Made by a program: the position numbers and the translations under genes. This document shows positions 37,174 to 46,813 of a stretch of DNA of 64,000 bases, piece after piece; positions within the stretch are counted from its first letter, which is position 1, and each line of letters begins with the position of its first letter. This DNA is from Ruegeria lacuscaerulensis. Its GTDB lineage: Bacteria; Pseudomonadota; Alphaproteobacteria; Rhodobacterales; Rhodobacteraceae. The stretch lies in NCBI RefSeq assembly GCF_013031245.1, contig NZ_WPZL01000001.1, positions 124,001 through 188,000 of the forward strand, in the 5' to 3' direction. The notes under the pieces were generated by a model. The model saw nothing but the letters and a program-made list of their open reading frames with translations, had not been told where the DNA came from and made no database searches.

Positions 37174-38469
37174 ATGGCCAATACACCCCCGCCCTTTGCC
37201 CCATTTGAATGGAAAATCGCCTGGCGCTATCTGCGTGCGCGCCGCGCCGAGGGTGGTGTCAGCGTGATGACCTGGATTTCTCTGATCGGGATCACACTGG
37301 CCGTATTTGCTCTGATTGCCACGCTAGCCGTGCGGTCGGGATTCCGGTCTGAGTTCGTCGGCACCATTCTGGGGGCCAATGCCCATGTCACAGTGTATTC
37401 CTCTGGCAATTTCGATGCGCAGGGGCGTCTGGACCGAACTATCGCAGACTATGATGACATGGCCGACCGTATCGCACAGGTGCCCGGTGTGGTCCGTGCT
37501 GCACCACTGGTCAAAGGGCAGGTGCTGATCACCAATCGCGACCGCAGTAGTGGCGTTGAGGTATTTGGCATCCACCCCGATGATCTGCTCGACCTGCCCG
37601 GCGTTGCCCAAAGTGAACAGGCCGTCGGCGATCTGTCGCTGTTTCACGAAGGCGAAGACGTGATCGCCATCGGCTCGGGCGTGGCACGCAGTATTGGGGC
37701 AGCCGTCGGCGACACCGTTAAGCTGACTTCGCCAAACGGGGTGAAAACCGCCTTTGGCACCTCGCCACGGGTGAATGCCTATCGCGTGGTCTATTTGTTT
37801 TCAGCCGGTCGCTACGATATCGACCGCACGCGCGTCTACATGCCCTTCGATCAGGCGCAGAATTTTTTTAACCGGGAGGGCGTCGCTGACGAAATTGAGG
37901 TGATGGTCGAGCGACCGGAAGAGCTGACACCGATCCTGATCCCGATCATTGAGGCCGCGGGCGAGCGCAGTCAGATCTGGACATGGCAGGACGCATCGGG
38001 CGGCTTTCTGCGCGCGCTTGAGGTTGAGGACAACGTGATGTTCATCATCCTGTCGATCCTCGTGCTGATCGCGGCAATGAACATCGTCTCGGGACTAATC
38101 ATGCTGGTGAAAAACAAGGGCCGGGATATCGGTATCCTGCGGACTATTGGCCTGAGCGAAGGGTCGGTGCTGCGGGTGTTCTTCATCTGTGGTGCTTTCA
38201 CGGGCATCATCGGCACCGCATTGGGTGTTGTTCTTGGCTGCCTGTTTGCCATCTATATCGACCCGATATTCTCGTTCGTGAACTACGTGATGGGCGGCGG
38301 GGTCTGGGATCCGTCCATTCGGGGCATCTATGCTCTGCCCGCCGAGCTGCACCTGTCGGATGTGCTCAAGGCGATTGGGCTGTCTCTGGGTCTGTCCTTC
38401 TTTGTCACCTATTTCCCGGCCCGCCGCGCGGCGCGGCTGAATCCGGTTGAGGCGCTGCGCTATGAATGA
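37174..38469 (+). CDS. Lipoprotein-releasing ABC transporter permease (LolC/E family)
   Basis: A 431-residue inner-membrane permease that, with LolD, extracts outer-membrane lipoproteins and hands them to LolA. One N-terminal helix (~38-62), a large periplasmic domain (~63-285), and three C-terminal helices in the FtsX-like domain, ending [19 protein letters not shown]. Alphaproteobacteria often use one LolC/E-type protein, which fits a single gene here. The ATG at 37174 has CGGAGCAGG before it. Confidence 0.93.
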   Translation: MANTPPPFAPFEWKIAWRYLRARRAEGGVSVMTWISLIGITLAVFALIATLAVRSGFRSEFVGTILGANAHVTVYSSGNFDAQGRLDRTIADYDDMADRIAQVPGVVRAAPLVKGQVLITNRDRSSGVEVFGIHPDDLLDLPGVAQSEQAVGDLSLFHEGEDVIAIGSGVARSIGAAVGDTVKLTSPNGVKTAFGTSPRVNAYRVVYLFSAGRYDIDRTRVYMPFDQAQNFFNREGVADEIEVMVERPEELTPILIPIIEAAGERSQIWTWQDASGGFLRALEVEDNVMFIILSILVLIAAMNIVSGLIMLVKNKGRDIGILRTIGLSEGSVLRVFFICGAFTGIIGTALGVVLGCLFAIYIDPIFSFVNYVMGGGVWDPSIRGIYALPAELHLSDVLKAIGLSLGLSFFVTYFPARRAARLNPVEALRYE

Positions 38470-39148
38470 TGTGACGATGCGGCTGAACGGTCTGACCAAG
38501 ACCTATCTGAAAGGCACTCCGGGAGAGGTTCAGGTGTTGCGTGGTGCCGATCTGGAACTGCGTGGTGGTGAGGCGGTGGCTCTGGTTGCACCCTCGGGCG
38601 CAGGCAAGTCGACCTTACTGCACATAGCCGGGTTATTGGACACTGCCGATGCCGGTTCGGTCGAGATCGCGGGCCGGAAGGTAAAAAGTAAGGGCGACCG
38701 CAGCCGTACGGCACTCAGGCGTCAGGATGTGGGTTTCGTCTATCAGTTCCACCACTTGCTGCCCGAATTCACGGCGCTGGAGAACATCACCCTGCCGCAG
38801 CTGGCCAATGGCGTGTCAGAGAAGGTGGCGCAGGAAAGGGCGATGACTTTGCTGGACAGAGTCGGCGTCGCGCCGCGCGCCGATCACCGTCCGGCGGCTT
38901 TGTCGGGCGGCGAGCAACAGCGCGTGGCTTTCTGTCGGGCGCTGGCCAACAAGCCTCGGGTTCTGCTGGCCGATGAGCCGACAGGTAATCTGGACCCTGA
39001 GACCTCGGATCAGGTGTTTGACGCGCTGATGGCGCTGGTTCGGGACGAGGGGCTTTCGGCGCTGATTGCCACGCACAACATGGACCTTGCCGCGCGGATG
39101 GACCGCAAGCTGCGGCTGGAGGCGGGTATGCTCAAGCCAGTTGAGTGA
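38462..39148 (+). CDS. lolD: Lipoprotein-releasing ABC transporter ATPase LolD
   Basis: A 228-residue ABC ATPase powering the LolC/E permease. Walker A reads APSGAGKST (43-51), with alanine in place of the first glycine; the signature [10 protein letters not shown] and Walker [13 protein letters not shown] are standard. The start at 38462 overlaps the permease gene by 8 bases, so the two are coupled. Confidence 0.94.
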   Translation: MNDVTMRLNGLTKTYLKGTPGEVQVLRGADLELRGGEAVALVAPSGAGKSTLLHIAGLLDTADAGSVEIAGRKVKSKGDRSRTALRRQDVGFVYQFHHLLPEFTALENITLPQLANGVSEKVAQERAMTLLDRVGVAPRADHRPAALSGGEQQRVAFCRALANKPRVLLADEPTGNLDPETSDQVFDALMALVRDEGLSALIATHNMDLAARMDRKLRLEAGMLKPVE

Positions 39149-39569
39149 TTGCAACGCCCAAGGCCATCACGGCGATACCGCCTGCACGGATCCAAGACAG
39201 CGGCGTAATCTGCGCGCCGAACAGGCCGAAATGGTCGATGGCCGCCGTGCTGATCAGTTGCCCCAGCAGTACAAAGAACACCGCGTTGCCGACGCCAAAA
39301 TGCGGGGCGACGTGGGTGATCGACAGCACGTAGAACGCGATCAGAACGCCTGCCAGCAGCAGGTGTTTGGGGGCGTCCGCCACTTTTGACAGCGCTCCGA
39401 AGCCCGGAAACAGCAACAAGACCAACGCGGACGATGCAAACGCGATGGCGAACAGGACCAAAGCCGCGGCGGTTGGCGATCCGATCAGCTTGCCCAATGC
39501 CGCGTTCAATGCCGCAAGGATCGGCACGCCAATTCCGGCTGCCAGCATTATAGCTGCGTATTGTGTCAT
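39132..39569 (-). CDS. DMT-type small permease (YdcZ/DUF606)
   Basis: A 145-residue membrane protein with five helices, matching the DUF606 branch of the drug/metabolite transporters ([16 protein letters not shown] and the final [14 protein letters not shown] are typical). Members work as homo- or hetero-dimers; the substrate is unknown. It overlaps the 3' end of lolD by 17 bases, tail to tail. Confidence 0.88.
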   Translation of the reverse strand: MTQYAAIMLAAGIGVPILAALNAALGKLIGSPTAAALVLFAIAFASSALVLLLFPGFGALSKVADAPKHLLLAGVLIAFYVLSITHVAPHFGVGNAVFFVLLGQLISTAAIDHFGLFGAQITPLSWIRAGGIAVMALGVAITQLA

Positions 39570-39667
39570 TGCCTGTACCCTCTGCGCCGCAATTCGTTGA
39601 TCTGGATCATTGCGCCAAGCGGCACCTCGGGCAAGCCTGCAAATGTCAATTGTGACAGGAGGATGCG

Positions 39668-40072
39668 ATGATCAGACCGATACTGAGTGCAGTTTCTATA
39701 GGCATGCTGGCGATGGCGTCCCAAGTCAGCGCGCAGGATGTGGAAACCGGTGCTGAACTGTTTCAGCATTACTGCGCGACGTGTCACGGGATTGACGCAA
39801 CCGGGCATGGTCCAATGGCCGGTGTCCTGGTCATTCAGCCGATTGACCTGACCAAGCTTGCAGGTGAGGACGGAGTTTTTCCAACCGCTCGGGTCGTGGC
39901 GCGGATCGATGGGCGTGACCCGCTGGTCAGTCACGGCAGCCCGATGCCTGTCTACGGACCATATTTCGATGGTCAGGACACCTCGATGAAAACGCATGAA
40001 GGTCAGCCGATCCTGACAAGCCAGCCGATTGTTGATCTGGTCGCCTATCTTGAGACCTTGCAAGGGAATTGA
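39668..40072 (+). CDS. Monohaem cytochrome c
   Basis: A 134-residue periplasmic electron carrier. Signal peptide 1-~22 (ending VSAQ), haem-binding C36-A-T-C39-H40, and a likely methionine ligand in GSPMPVYGPYF. A GACAGGAGG ribosome site precedes it. No partner oxidase is adjacent. Confidence 0.92.
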   Translation: MIRPILSAVSIGMLAMASQVSAQDVETGAELFQHYCATCHGIDATGHGPMAGVLVIQPIDLTKLAGEDGVFPTARVVARIDGRDPLVSHGSPMPVYGPYFDGQDTSMKTHEGQPILTSQPIVDLVAYLETLQGN

Positions 40073-40075
40073 GCC

Positions 40076-40762
40076 TTAGCGGCAAATGCCGTCAATCTTG
40101 GCGCCGCTCCAGGGAATAACGATGTCGCGTTCACGCTGTGATTCCGGTAGAGGAGACAGATCGAAATGCGCGCCCAGCATATCGTGCAATCGCCGGGTGC
40201 GCGGCGCGGTTGGGTCCAGTGCCCGGCAGCAGACGTACTCTTCGACAATGGCGCCCTGTTGCTCGAACCCGTAGGATAGAAAATCGGGTGAGGTGCTCAG
40301 GTCGAACAGGTAGGGGTCCTTGTTGCCGCCATGTTCGGCCGCGGCGCGCAGGGGGTGGTAGCCGGTGGTCCTTCGGTTCTGCCATTGCCAGATATGGGTC
40401 AGTTCATGGGCCAGCAGCATCGCAGCCACCAGATCCATCTGTTCGGGGAACTCGGACATATAGTCCTCAAGATACCAATCACGCGTGAAATACACTCTGT
40501 TGAACAGCGCCACGGCGGCGGGTTTCGCCGTGACAATACCTTCTTCGGGTGGTGGAAGAATGCGTTCCCGACAGGCAAGGCGCGGGCGCTCTTTGCGATA
40601 GAAGGTTATCGGCGCGACCGGAGCCCCTTCGACCAGACGCACCTGATCCAGATTCAGCGTGTCACCCTGCATGGCGCTGGCAAAGGCGCGCTCCTGATCC
40701 GTCAGCGGGCGACCGCAGGAGGCAAGCAGGAAGAGAAACATCATCAAAATGCGGAAAGCCAT
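40076..40762 (-). CDS. Lipoprotein with HExxH metalloprotease-like motif
   Basis: A 228-residue protein with a lipoprotein signal (LLASC, Cys16) and a zinc-protease-type motif H119-E-L-T-H123 in a hydrophobic helix. A further glutamate in IVEEYV (~190) could be the third ligand. Similar motifs occur in small DUF4157-like proteins. It may be a membrane-anchored peptidase, or a relic with structural zinc; activity is inferred only from the motif. Convergent with the cytochrome c gene. Confidence 0.75.
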   Translation of the reverse strand: MAFRILMMFLFLLASCGRPLTDQERAFASAMQGDTLNLDQVRLVEGAPVAPITFYRKERPRLACRERILPPPEEGIVTAKPAAVALFNRVYFTRDWYLEDYMSEFPEQMDLVAAMLLAHELTHIWQWQNRRTTGYHPLRAAAEHGGNKDPYLFDLSTSPDFLSYGFEQQGAIVEEYVCCRALDPTAPRTRRLHDMLGAHFDLSPLPESQRERDIVIPWSGAKIDGICR

Positions 40763-40803
40763 GATTGAAGCCTAATGCGATGCCTTCGCTCTGCAACCAG
40801 TTT

Positions 40804-41466
40804 TCACAGGCTCATCGCCAAAACCCGGCTGATTTCCGTCAGCGTCCGCCCGGATTGGCCCATCCATGTGTTAAAGGCCCGCTGAACGGCCGCCATAGCC
40901 TTTTTAGAGGTGGATGCCTTGTCAATCACCCCTTCGGCAATCAACCGCGCGGTGACGTCCTGAGAGAGGATGAAACTGTCCCGGCCCGCGAACCGCATGG
41001 CATATTGGGCCGAAGCACCGCCGAGGCGCGATCCACGTTTGCCCAGCATCGCCAGAAGGCCCACATAATCCGTCGAGGGCCAGCCGCCCAAAACATGGCC
41101 AACACCCCCTTCTTCGCGCAATTCAAGAAGAAAGGCGGCGTTTTCCCGGACTGTCGCGATCTTGGTCCCGTTGCGCACGATACGGGTGTCCTGAAGTAGC
41201 GAGTCGAATTTCTCATCATCCATGAAGGCACACCGCCCGACATCGAACCCGTCAAAAGCAGTTTCGAACCCGTCCCATTTGTTTTCGATGACTTTCCAGT
41301 TGAACCCGGCCTGAAAGATGGTCTTGGTAATGACCGACAACCAGCGATCATCGGGCATGGCGGCAAGTTCGGTCACGCTTTTGGGTTTGCTCAGCTTTTT
41401 TTCCAATGCGTCCGGGCCGCCGTGGCGGTCAGCGGCGATGGCGAATATCTCGTCGAAAGTGTGCAT
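40804..41466 (-). CDS. DNA-3-methyladenine glycosylase I-like protein
   Basis: A 220-residue protein of the TAG-like helix-hairpin-helix glycosylase group, which would remove alkylated adenine from DNA. Recognisable parts are IFQAGFNWKVIENKWDGFE and AFDGFDVGR. The ATG at 41466 is chosen over the open frame to 41574 because it starts MHTFDEIFAIA after a GGAGGA site. It is divergent from the ABC importer. Confidence 0.82.
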   Translation of the reverse strand: MHTFDEIFAIAADRHGGPDALEKKLSKPKSVTELAAMPDDRWLSVITKTIFQAGFNWKVIENKWDGFETAFDGFDVGRCAFMDDEKFDSLLQDTRIVRNGTKIATVRENAAFLLELREEGGVGHVLGGWPSTDYVGLLAMLGKRGSRLGGASAQYAMRFAGRDSFILSQDVTARLIAEGVIDKASTSKKAMAAVQRAFNTWMGQSGRTLTEISRVLAMSL

Positions 41467-41882
41467 TTGCGGCGTCCTCCGCCGGTAGGGTTGCGTGTTG
41501 AGCGGCCGGTTGCAAGGCTTCTGATCGCGCACTTTCACGGGTCTCCGACCGCCTGACCCCCTAGAGCGGCGCAAAAAAATAACTGAAATGTAAAAGAAAA
41601 GCTCGACAAAATAGAGGATTCGGGTTTGTGATTGACTCGTCAGTCAACGTCTCGACCCCCAAGAAAGCCAAAGCACAAGGGGTGGACGATTTTCATGGCG
41701 CAGCAGGTGGGGGAAATTGTCAGACTGAGAGGCGAGTAATTCCGCCCCGGTTCAAACTGTTCACTTCCCTTTTCCGGCTAATTTTGTGCATGTTGCGACA
41801 TGGTATTGTCGTTCGACAAGCTTTCCGGCACCAGACAGAGCGCCGGGGTGGGCAAAAACAAAATAAGACAGGGAGAATGTCG
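41467..41882. other. 416-base divergent regulatory region of the betaine-type importer
   Basis: Holds an AT-rich stretch (41570-41620), the BetI-like operator at 41631-41647, and a perfect small palindrome TTGTCG-TT-CGACAA at 41806-41819 within the probable leader of the importer message. The frame of the importer is open through the leader from 41628, but only the ATG at 41883 has a ribosome site and a signal peptide. Confidence 0.55.
41631..41647. promoter_or_regulatory. BetI-like operator upstream of the betaine-type ABC importer
   Basis: ATTGACTCGTCAGTCAA; the first 12 bases equal the core of the palindrome before betI read on the other strand (9271-9282). It contains the inverted pair TTGACT and AGTCAA. 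It probably lets BetI repress the importer until choline is present. Confidence 0.6.
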
Positions 41883-42833
41883 ATGAAGAAACTCAGTGTA
41901 AGCCTGTTGGCTATGGCCGTCGCCAGTTCCGCCTATGCGGCGGACATGGGCGCCGTTGATGAGCCGATCAAGCTGGCGATCAACGAATGGACCGGCCAGC
42001 ACGTAACGACACATGTGGCGGGTGAGATGCTTAAAGCCGCCGGGTACAACGTGGAATATGTAACCGCGGGTATGATGAACCAGTTCCAGGCTCTGGCAGA
42101 CGGTGACATCGACGCGACGCTGGAAATCTGGTCGTCCAACGTGTCGGACGAATACGCCAAGAAGATTGACGAGGGCACTGTCGTCGAAATTGGTGATCTG
42201 GGTCTGGATGCGAAAGAAGGCATCGCGTACCCCGCGCACGTAGCCGACCTGTGCCCGGGCCTGCCCGCTTGGGAAGCACTCAAGGACTGTGCTCAGGTAT
42301 TTGCCACGGCTGAAACGTTGCCCGGTGGCCGTCTGGTCGATTACCCGGCTGATTGGGGAACCCCTGGCGCGGACCGCATGACAGGGTTGGAACTGCCCTT
42401 CAAAGCAGTACCTGCAGGTTCCGAAGGTGCCTTGATCGCAGAACTGCGCGCCTCGACCGAGCGGAAATCACCGCTTTTGATCACCTTCTGGCAGCCGCAC
42501 TGGGCGATGTCGGCCTACGATGTGCAGTTTGTTGACCTGCCCGCAGGTGAAGAAGCATGTTTCACCGACCCGGCCTGGGGACCGAACCCGAACGCCGTGA
42601 ACGACTGTGACTTCTCGCCGTCGCGCATTTTCAAGGCTGGGTGGAGCGGCATGGCAGACAAATGGCCTGCCGCCTATGAAATCCTGACCAACTATCAGTT
42701 GGCGGTCGAAGACCAGCAGCCGATGATGGGCGCGATCGATGTTGACGGCGGGTCCGTCGAAGAAGTTGTCGCCGCATGGATGGCCGAGAACGAAGGCAAA
42801 TGGCGTCCTGTTGTTGACGCGGCAACCCAGTGA
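41883..42833 (+). CDS. Betaine/choline-type ABC transporter substrate-binding protein
   Basis: A 316-residue periplasmic protein of the OpuAC/ProX group: signal peptide 1-~20 (SSAYA), then PIKLAINEWTGQHV and LEIWSSN, where conserved tryptophans form the aromatic cage for quaternary amines. The start at 41883 follows AGGGAGAATGTCG. First gene of a three-gene operon, with a BetI-like site upstream. The ligand (glycine betaine, choline or choline-O-sulfate) is not decided by sequence. Confidence 0.9.
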   Translation: MKKLSVSLLAMAVASSAYAADMGAVDEPIKLAINEWTGQHVTTHVAGEMLKAAGYNVEYVTAGMMNQFQALADGDIDATLEIWSSNVSDEYAKKIDEGTVVEIGDLGLDAKEGIAYPAHVADLCPGLPAWEALKDCAQVFATAETLPGGRLVDYPADWGTPGADRMTGLELPFKAVPAGSEGALIAELRASTERKSPLLITFWQPHWAMSAYDVQFVDLPAGEEACFTDPAWGPNPNAVNDCDFSPSRIFKAGWSGMADKWPAAYEILTNYQLAVEDQQPMMGAIDVDGGSVEEVVAAWMAENEGKWRPVVDAATQ

Positions 42834-42843
42834 GTCCGCTTAA

Positions 42844-43893
42844 GTGACCGACGCTATTTCACCAGCCATTGCCTGCCGGAATCTCTGGCAGGTCTTTGGC
42901 CCCGGTGCTGACAAAGCCCTGACCGACGCGCTGTCTCGGTCAGGGAATGACGCCGACAAAGCCGCCGCCGATTTGCGTGAACACGGGTTCATCCCGGCTG
43001 TTCAGGACGCGAACTTCGAAGTCAATGAGGGCGAGTTGTTCGTCATTATGGGACTTTCGGGATCGGGTAAGTCCACGCTGATCCGTTGTATTTCGCAATT
43101 GTTGCCCGGCACGGGCGGTGAAATCCGAGTGGATGGTGAAAACGTAATCGGAGCATCCAAGAAAGCCCTGACCGAACTGCGCCGCAAAAAGCTGGGCATG
43201 GTGTTCCAGCATTTCGGCCTGTTCCCGCATATGACTGTCGCCGAAAACGTGGCTTATCCGCTGCGGGTACAAGGCATCAGCCGCAAGGAACGGCTGGCCC
43301 GCGCGCAGGAAGTGATCTCATTGGTCGGGCTGGAAAGTCGGGAGGACAGTTTCCCACGCCAGCTTTCAGGTGGTCAGCGCCAGCGTGTTGGTATCGCGCG
43401 CAGTCTCGCCGTGAACCCCGATATCTGGTTTCTGGATGAGCCGTTTTCGGCCCTGGATCCACTGATCCGCCGTCAGCTGCAGGACGAGTTCCTGCGCATT
43501 CAGGCGACGCTGAAGAAATCCATTGTGTTCATCACGCACGACATCGCGGAGGCGCTGAAACTCGCTGACCGCATCGCTATCATGCGCGACGGCAAAATCG
43601 TTCAAATCGGAACGCCCACGGATATCGTTTTGCGTCCGGTCGATGATTACGTGCGTGAATTCTCCAAGGACGTGGCCAAGGGCCAGCACGCCAAAGTTGC
43701 CTCGGTCATGCGCGGCGAGGGCGAATGCGGGCCGGATGATCCGGGCCTGACCACGGCGATGACACTGGACGCAGCGCTTGCGCATTGCATGGAGCTGTAT
43801 GAGCCGGTGCCGGTGCGCGACGAGGCTGGCAACATTGTCGGCAACGTTCACCCGTCCGACCTGGCCGCCGCGTTGCAGGTGGATGAGACATGA
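42844..43893 (+). CDS. Betaine/choline-type ABC transporter ATPase
   Basis: A 349-residue ProV/OpuAA-like ATPase. Walker A GLSGSGKST (70-78), signature LSGGQRQRVG, Walker B WFLDEPFSALD; the C-terminal end keeps a shortened CBS-like part (about 285-345) that in OpuA senses ionic strength. It begins with GTG 10 bases after the binding-protein gene. The N-terminus has the long extension (ALTDALSRSGNDADKAAADL) normal for this group. Confidence 0.93.
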   Translation: MTDAISPAIACRNLWQVFGPGADKALTDALSRSGNDADKAAADLREHGFIPAVQDANFEVNEGELFVIMGLSGSGKSTLIRCISQLLPGTGGEIRVDGENVIGASKKALTELRRKKLGMVFQHFGLFPHMTVAENVAYPLRVQGISRKERLARAQEVISLVGLESREDSFPRQLSGGQRQRVGIARSLAVNPDIWFLDEPFSALDPLIRRQLQDEFLRIQATLKKSIVFITHDIAEALKLADRIAIMRDGKIVQIGTPTDIVLRPVDDYVREFSKDVAKGQHAKVASVMRGEGECGPDDPGLTTAMTLDAALAHCMELYEPVPVRDEAGNIVGNVHPSDLAAALQVDET

Positions 43894-45956
43894 CGGCAGT
43901 CACGGACATCCCCTCTCAGCACGCGGCGAGACTGACGGCGGGCGCCAAAGCGGCGCTGATCACAGTAATTGTCGGCGCGGTATGTCTGGCGCTGGAAGGG
44001 ACCGCACCCTGGTTGGTCAAATGGCCGACCACTTGGGAATTGCCGGCAACACAATGGGTCGGGGCATTTCTGGACTGGTTCCTGAATGGCATAAAACCGG
44101 TGATGCGGCTGTTCTCCGATCTGATGACCTATCCGATGGATGCGGCCAATTATGTTCTGGGCAACACACCTTGGCCGATCCTGATCGGTTTAGTCACGGC
44201 GCTGGGCTGGTATCTGGGCGGTTTGCCGATGGCGGCGCTGGGGTTCTTTGGTCTCAGCTTTGTGCTGGCCTCAGGTTATTGGGCCGAGAGTATGAATACG
44301 CTGGCGCTGGTTGCAGTCTCGGTCCCCGTTGCGCTGATCGTTGGCGGAGCAATCGGCATCCTTGCAAACGAGGTGCCTAAGGTAAAATCCTTCGTTCAGG
44401 CCGTGCTGGACGTGATGCAGACGGTCCCGACATTCGCCTACCTGACCCCATTGCTTCTCTTGTTCGGCTTTGGCCCTGTGGTGGGCCTGATCGCCTCGGC
44501 CATCTATGCGGCCCCACCGATGGCGCGCAATGTGATGCTGGGGCTGGAGCGGGTGGAGCCCGAGATCAAAGAGGCCGCCATCATGTCCGGTGGCACGCGG
44601 TTCCAGCAGTTGTTTCAGGTCGAAATCCCTGCCGCCGCGACGCAGATCATGGTTGGTGTGAACCAATGCCTGATGGCAGCCCTGTCAATGGTCATCATTG
44701 CTGCCGTCATCGGCGGGTTCAATGACATCGGCTGGGAGGTTCTGCTGACAATGCGCAAGGCGCAGTTCGGAGAATCCCTGATGGCCGGTCTGGTGATCGT
44801 GGTTTTTGCCGTGGTGATCGACCGCATGAGCGGCACTCTGGCGACCGAGCGTAAGCGTTATGACCAACGTGTTGTCTGGGTTGTGCTGGGCTTTGCCGTG
44901 CTGTTCACAGCTGCCTTTTGGGCGTGGTTGCCGAACCCATCCGAGTTGACGCTGCTGGACCCGATGGCCGAGGCGGTGGATAGCGGGCTGACGGCCTTCA
45001 CCCAGGCGAACGGCCCTTGGCTGGATGCCCTCAAGAACAACTCTTTGTTCTATGTATTGCTACCGCTGCGGATTGGTCTGGATCAGGCGGTTTTGCCTTT
45101 CACCTGGGGTTTCCAGTGGACACCTGCCATGAGCTACGGCTTGTTTGCCGTTGGCGCGGTGATCGCTCTGCTGATGGCGTGGCGCGGACATCTGACTGGT
45201 GGTCTGGTCGTGCTGATCCTGATCGGGATGTTGGAAACCGGCATCGCGAACCTGCCGTGGCCGTTTGTCCTGACCGGAGCCGCCGCGCTGGGCTGGGTCG
45301 CGGGCGGCTGGCGTCTGTCGGCACTGTCGGTTGGGCTGCTGTGCACCATCCTCGTGTCGGGGCTGTGGGAACGGGCGCTGCTGTCGCTTTACCTTAGCGG
45401 CGCAGCAGTGTTTTCCTGTGCCGTGGCCGGTGGCCTGATCGGTCTGGCCAGCGCTGTGTGGGAGCCGGTGTGGAAAATTGTCCGCCCGATCTGCGACATG
45501 CTGCAGACGATCCCTCTGTTCGTATTCCTGATCCCGGTGCTGATGGTGTTCCAGATTGGTGAATTCTCGGCCTTTTTGGCGATCTGTGCTTACGCCATCG
45601 TCCCGATGATCCGCTACACACGGCACGGGTTGGTCAACACGCCGGAAGAGATGATGGAGGCCGCCATTTCAAGCGGTGCGACCGAGTGGCAGATCATGCG
45701 CGACGTCCGCGCGCCCTATGCGGCGCCGACAATCCTGCTGGGGTTGAACCAGACCATCCTCTATGCCTTCGCCATGCTGGTGATTGCTGCCCTGATCGGC
45801 ACCACCGGTCTGGGCCAGTCGATCTATCTGGCGCTGGGGCAGGCGGATGTGGGGCTGGGTATCTCGGCCGGAGCGGCGATGGCCATCCTTGCCCTGATCG
45901 CCGACCGTATGGTGCAGGGTTTTGCCGAGGAACGGCGCAAGGCACTTGGCCTGTAA
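43890..45956 (+). CDS. Betaine/choline-type ABC transporter permease, tandem-fused
   Basis: A 688-residue membrane protein holding two ProW-type permease domains in one chain. The two EAA loops are visible as SGGTRFQQLFQVEIPAA (~230) and SSGATEWQIMRDVRAPYA (~590). Single-domain members have ~280-350 residues and work as homodimers, so this fusion supplies both halves. It overlaps the ATPase gene by 4 bases. With its two neighbours it forms a full importer. Confidence 0.93.
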   Translation: MTAVTDIPSQHAARLTAGAKAALITVIVGAVCLALEGTAPWLVKWPTTWELPATQWVGAFLDWFLNGIKPVMRLFSDLMTYPMDAANYVLGNTPWPILIGLVTALGWYLGGLPMAALGFFGLSFVLASGYWAESMNTLALVAVSVPVALIVGGAIGILANEVPKVKSFVQAVLDVMQTVPTFAYLTPLLLLFGFGPVVGLIASAIYAAPPMARNVMLGLERVEPEIKEAAIMSGGTRFQQLFQVEIPAAATQIMVGVNQCLMAALSMVIIAAVIGGFNDIGWEVLLTMRKAQFGESLMAGLVIVVFAVVIDRMSGTLATERKRYDQRVVWVVLGFAVLFTAAFWAWLPNPSELTLLDPMAEAVDSGLTAFTQANGPWLDALKNNSLFYVLLPLRIGLDQAVLPFTWGFQWTPAMSYGLFAVGAVIALLMAWRGHLTGGLVVLILIGMLETGIANLPWPFVLTGAAALGWVAGGWRLSALSVGLLCTILVSGLWERALLSLYLSGAAVFSCAVAGGLIGLASAVWEPVWKIVRPICDMLQTIPLFVFLIPVLMVFQIGEFSAFLAICAYAIVPMIRYTRHGLVNTPEEMMEAAISSGATEWQIMRDVRAPYAAPTILLGLNQTILYAFAMLVIAALIGTTGLGQSIYLALGQADVGLGISAGAAMAILALIADRMVQGFAEERRKALGL

Positions 45957-45965
45957 ATTGGGGCA

Positions 45966-45984
45966 GGGGCGGCGCGTCCGCCCC
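45966..45984 (+). terminator. Hairpin after the importer operon
   Basis: GGGGCGG-CGCGT-CCGCCCC, 9 bases after the permease stop. No T run follows, so factor-independent ending is uncertain. Confidence 0.45.
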
Positions 45985-46075
45985 ATTGCCACCACGTCAG
46001 AACCCGACTTGATTTCGGACAAGGACCGGCCCGGAGTGACGGCCTAAACCGGGCCAAACACCTTCGGAGAATACC

Positions 46076-46741
46076 ATGACCGGTTGGGGCCTATTCCTTG
46101 CAGCACTGATCACCTTTCTGCTGACGCATGTCGTCCCAGCGCGGCCAGCCGTGCGTGGGCGTCTGATCGAATCTATGGGGCGCAGAAGGTACTTCGCCGC
46201 TTATTCTGTTTTGTCCCTGCTCGTGCTGGGCTGGTTAATCATCGCTGCGGCGCAGGCCCCGTATGTCGAGGTCATTCCGCCGCTCGGTATCTTTCGCTGG
46301 GCTCCGCTGCTTATCATGCCGGTCGTGTGCTGGCTGGCGATTGCTGGGTTGTCGATCGAGAACCCGTTTTCCTTTGGCGGGTTGGGGCATCGGTCGTTTG
46401 ATCCTGAAAACCCCGGCATCCTGCGCACAACACGCCACCCGATTCTTGCCGCGCTCATGCTGTGGGCCTGCGCGCATCTGCTGGCCAATGGCAGCCTGTC
46501 TCACGTCATCCTGTTCGGCCTGTTTGCAGGCTTTGCAGCAATGGGTATGGCCCTGATTGACCGCCGCAACGCACGGGAGATGGGGATCGAATGGATACGC
46601 CTGTCCCGCAATACCGCACGCTTTTCCCTGCGTGCGCCACACCCCTGGCCAAGCAGATGGATTGGGTTGGTTGCTCTCGCTGTATTTGCGGTACTGCTTC
46701 ACCTGCACGCACCTGTGATCGGGCTTTCCCCGCTGCCGTAA
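46076..46741 (+). CDS. NnrU family membrane protein
   Basis: A 221-residue inner-membrane protein with about six helices, of the NnrU family (NFSFGG-like FSFGGLGHRSFDPENPGI, then RHPILAALMLWA). NnrU is linked to nitric oxide/nitrite metabolism in denitrifiers and is related to the isoprenylcysteine methyltransferase fold. No denitrification genes are near, so its role here is open. AATACC precedes the ATG; the ribosome site is GGAGA. Confidence 0.88.
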   Translation: MTGWGLFLAALITFLLTHVVPARPAVRGRLIESMGRRRYFAAYSVLSLLVLGWLIIAAAQAPYVEVIPPLGIFRWAPLLIMPVVCWLAIAGLSIENPFSFGGLGHRSFDPENPGILRTTRHPILAALMLWACAHLLANGSLSHVILFGLFAGFAAMGMALIDRRNAREMGIEWIRLSRNTARFSLRAPHPWPSRWIGLVALAVFAVLLHLHAPVIGLSPLP

Positions 46742-46813
46742 CAGGGGGAGTGGTCGGATGGGGTCATGCGTGCTATCTGGAATGTCACACTTTTGGACTA
46801 AGAGGGTCTCTGA

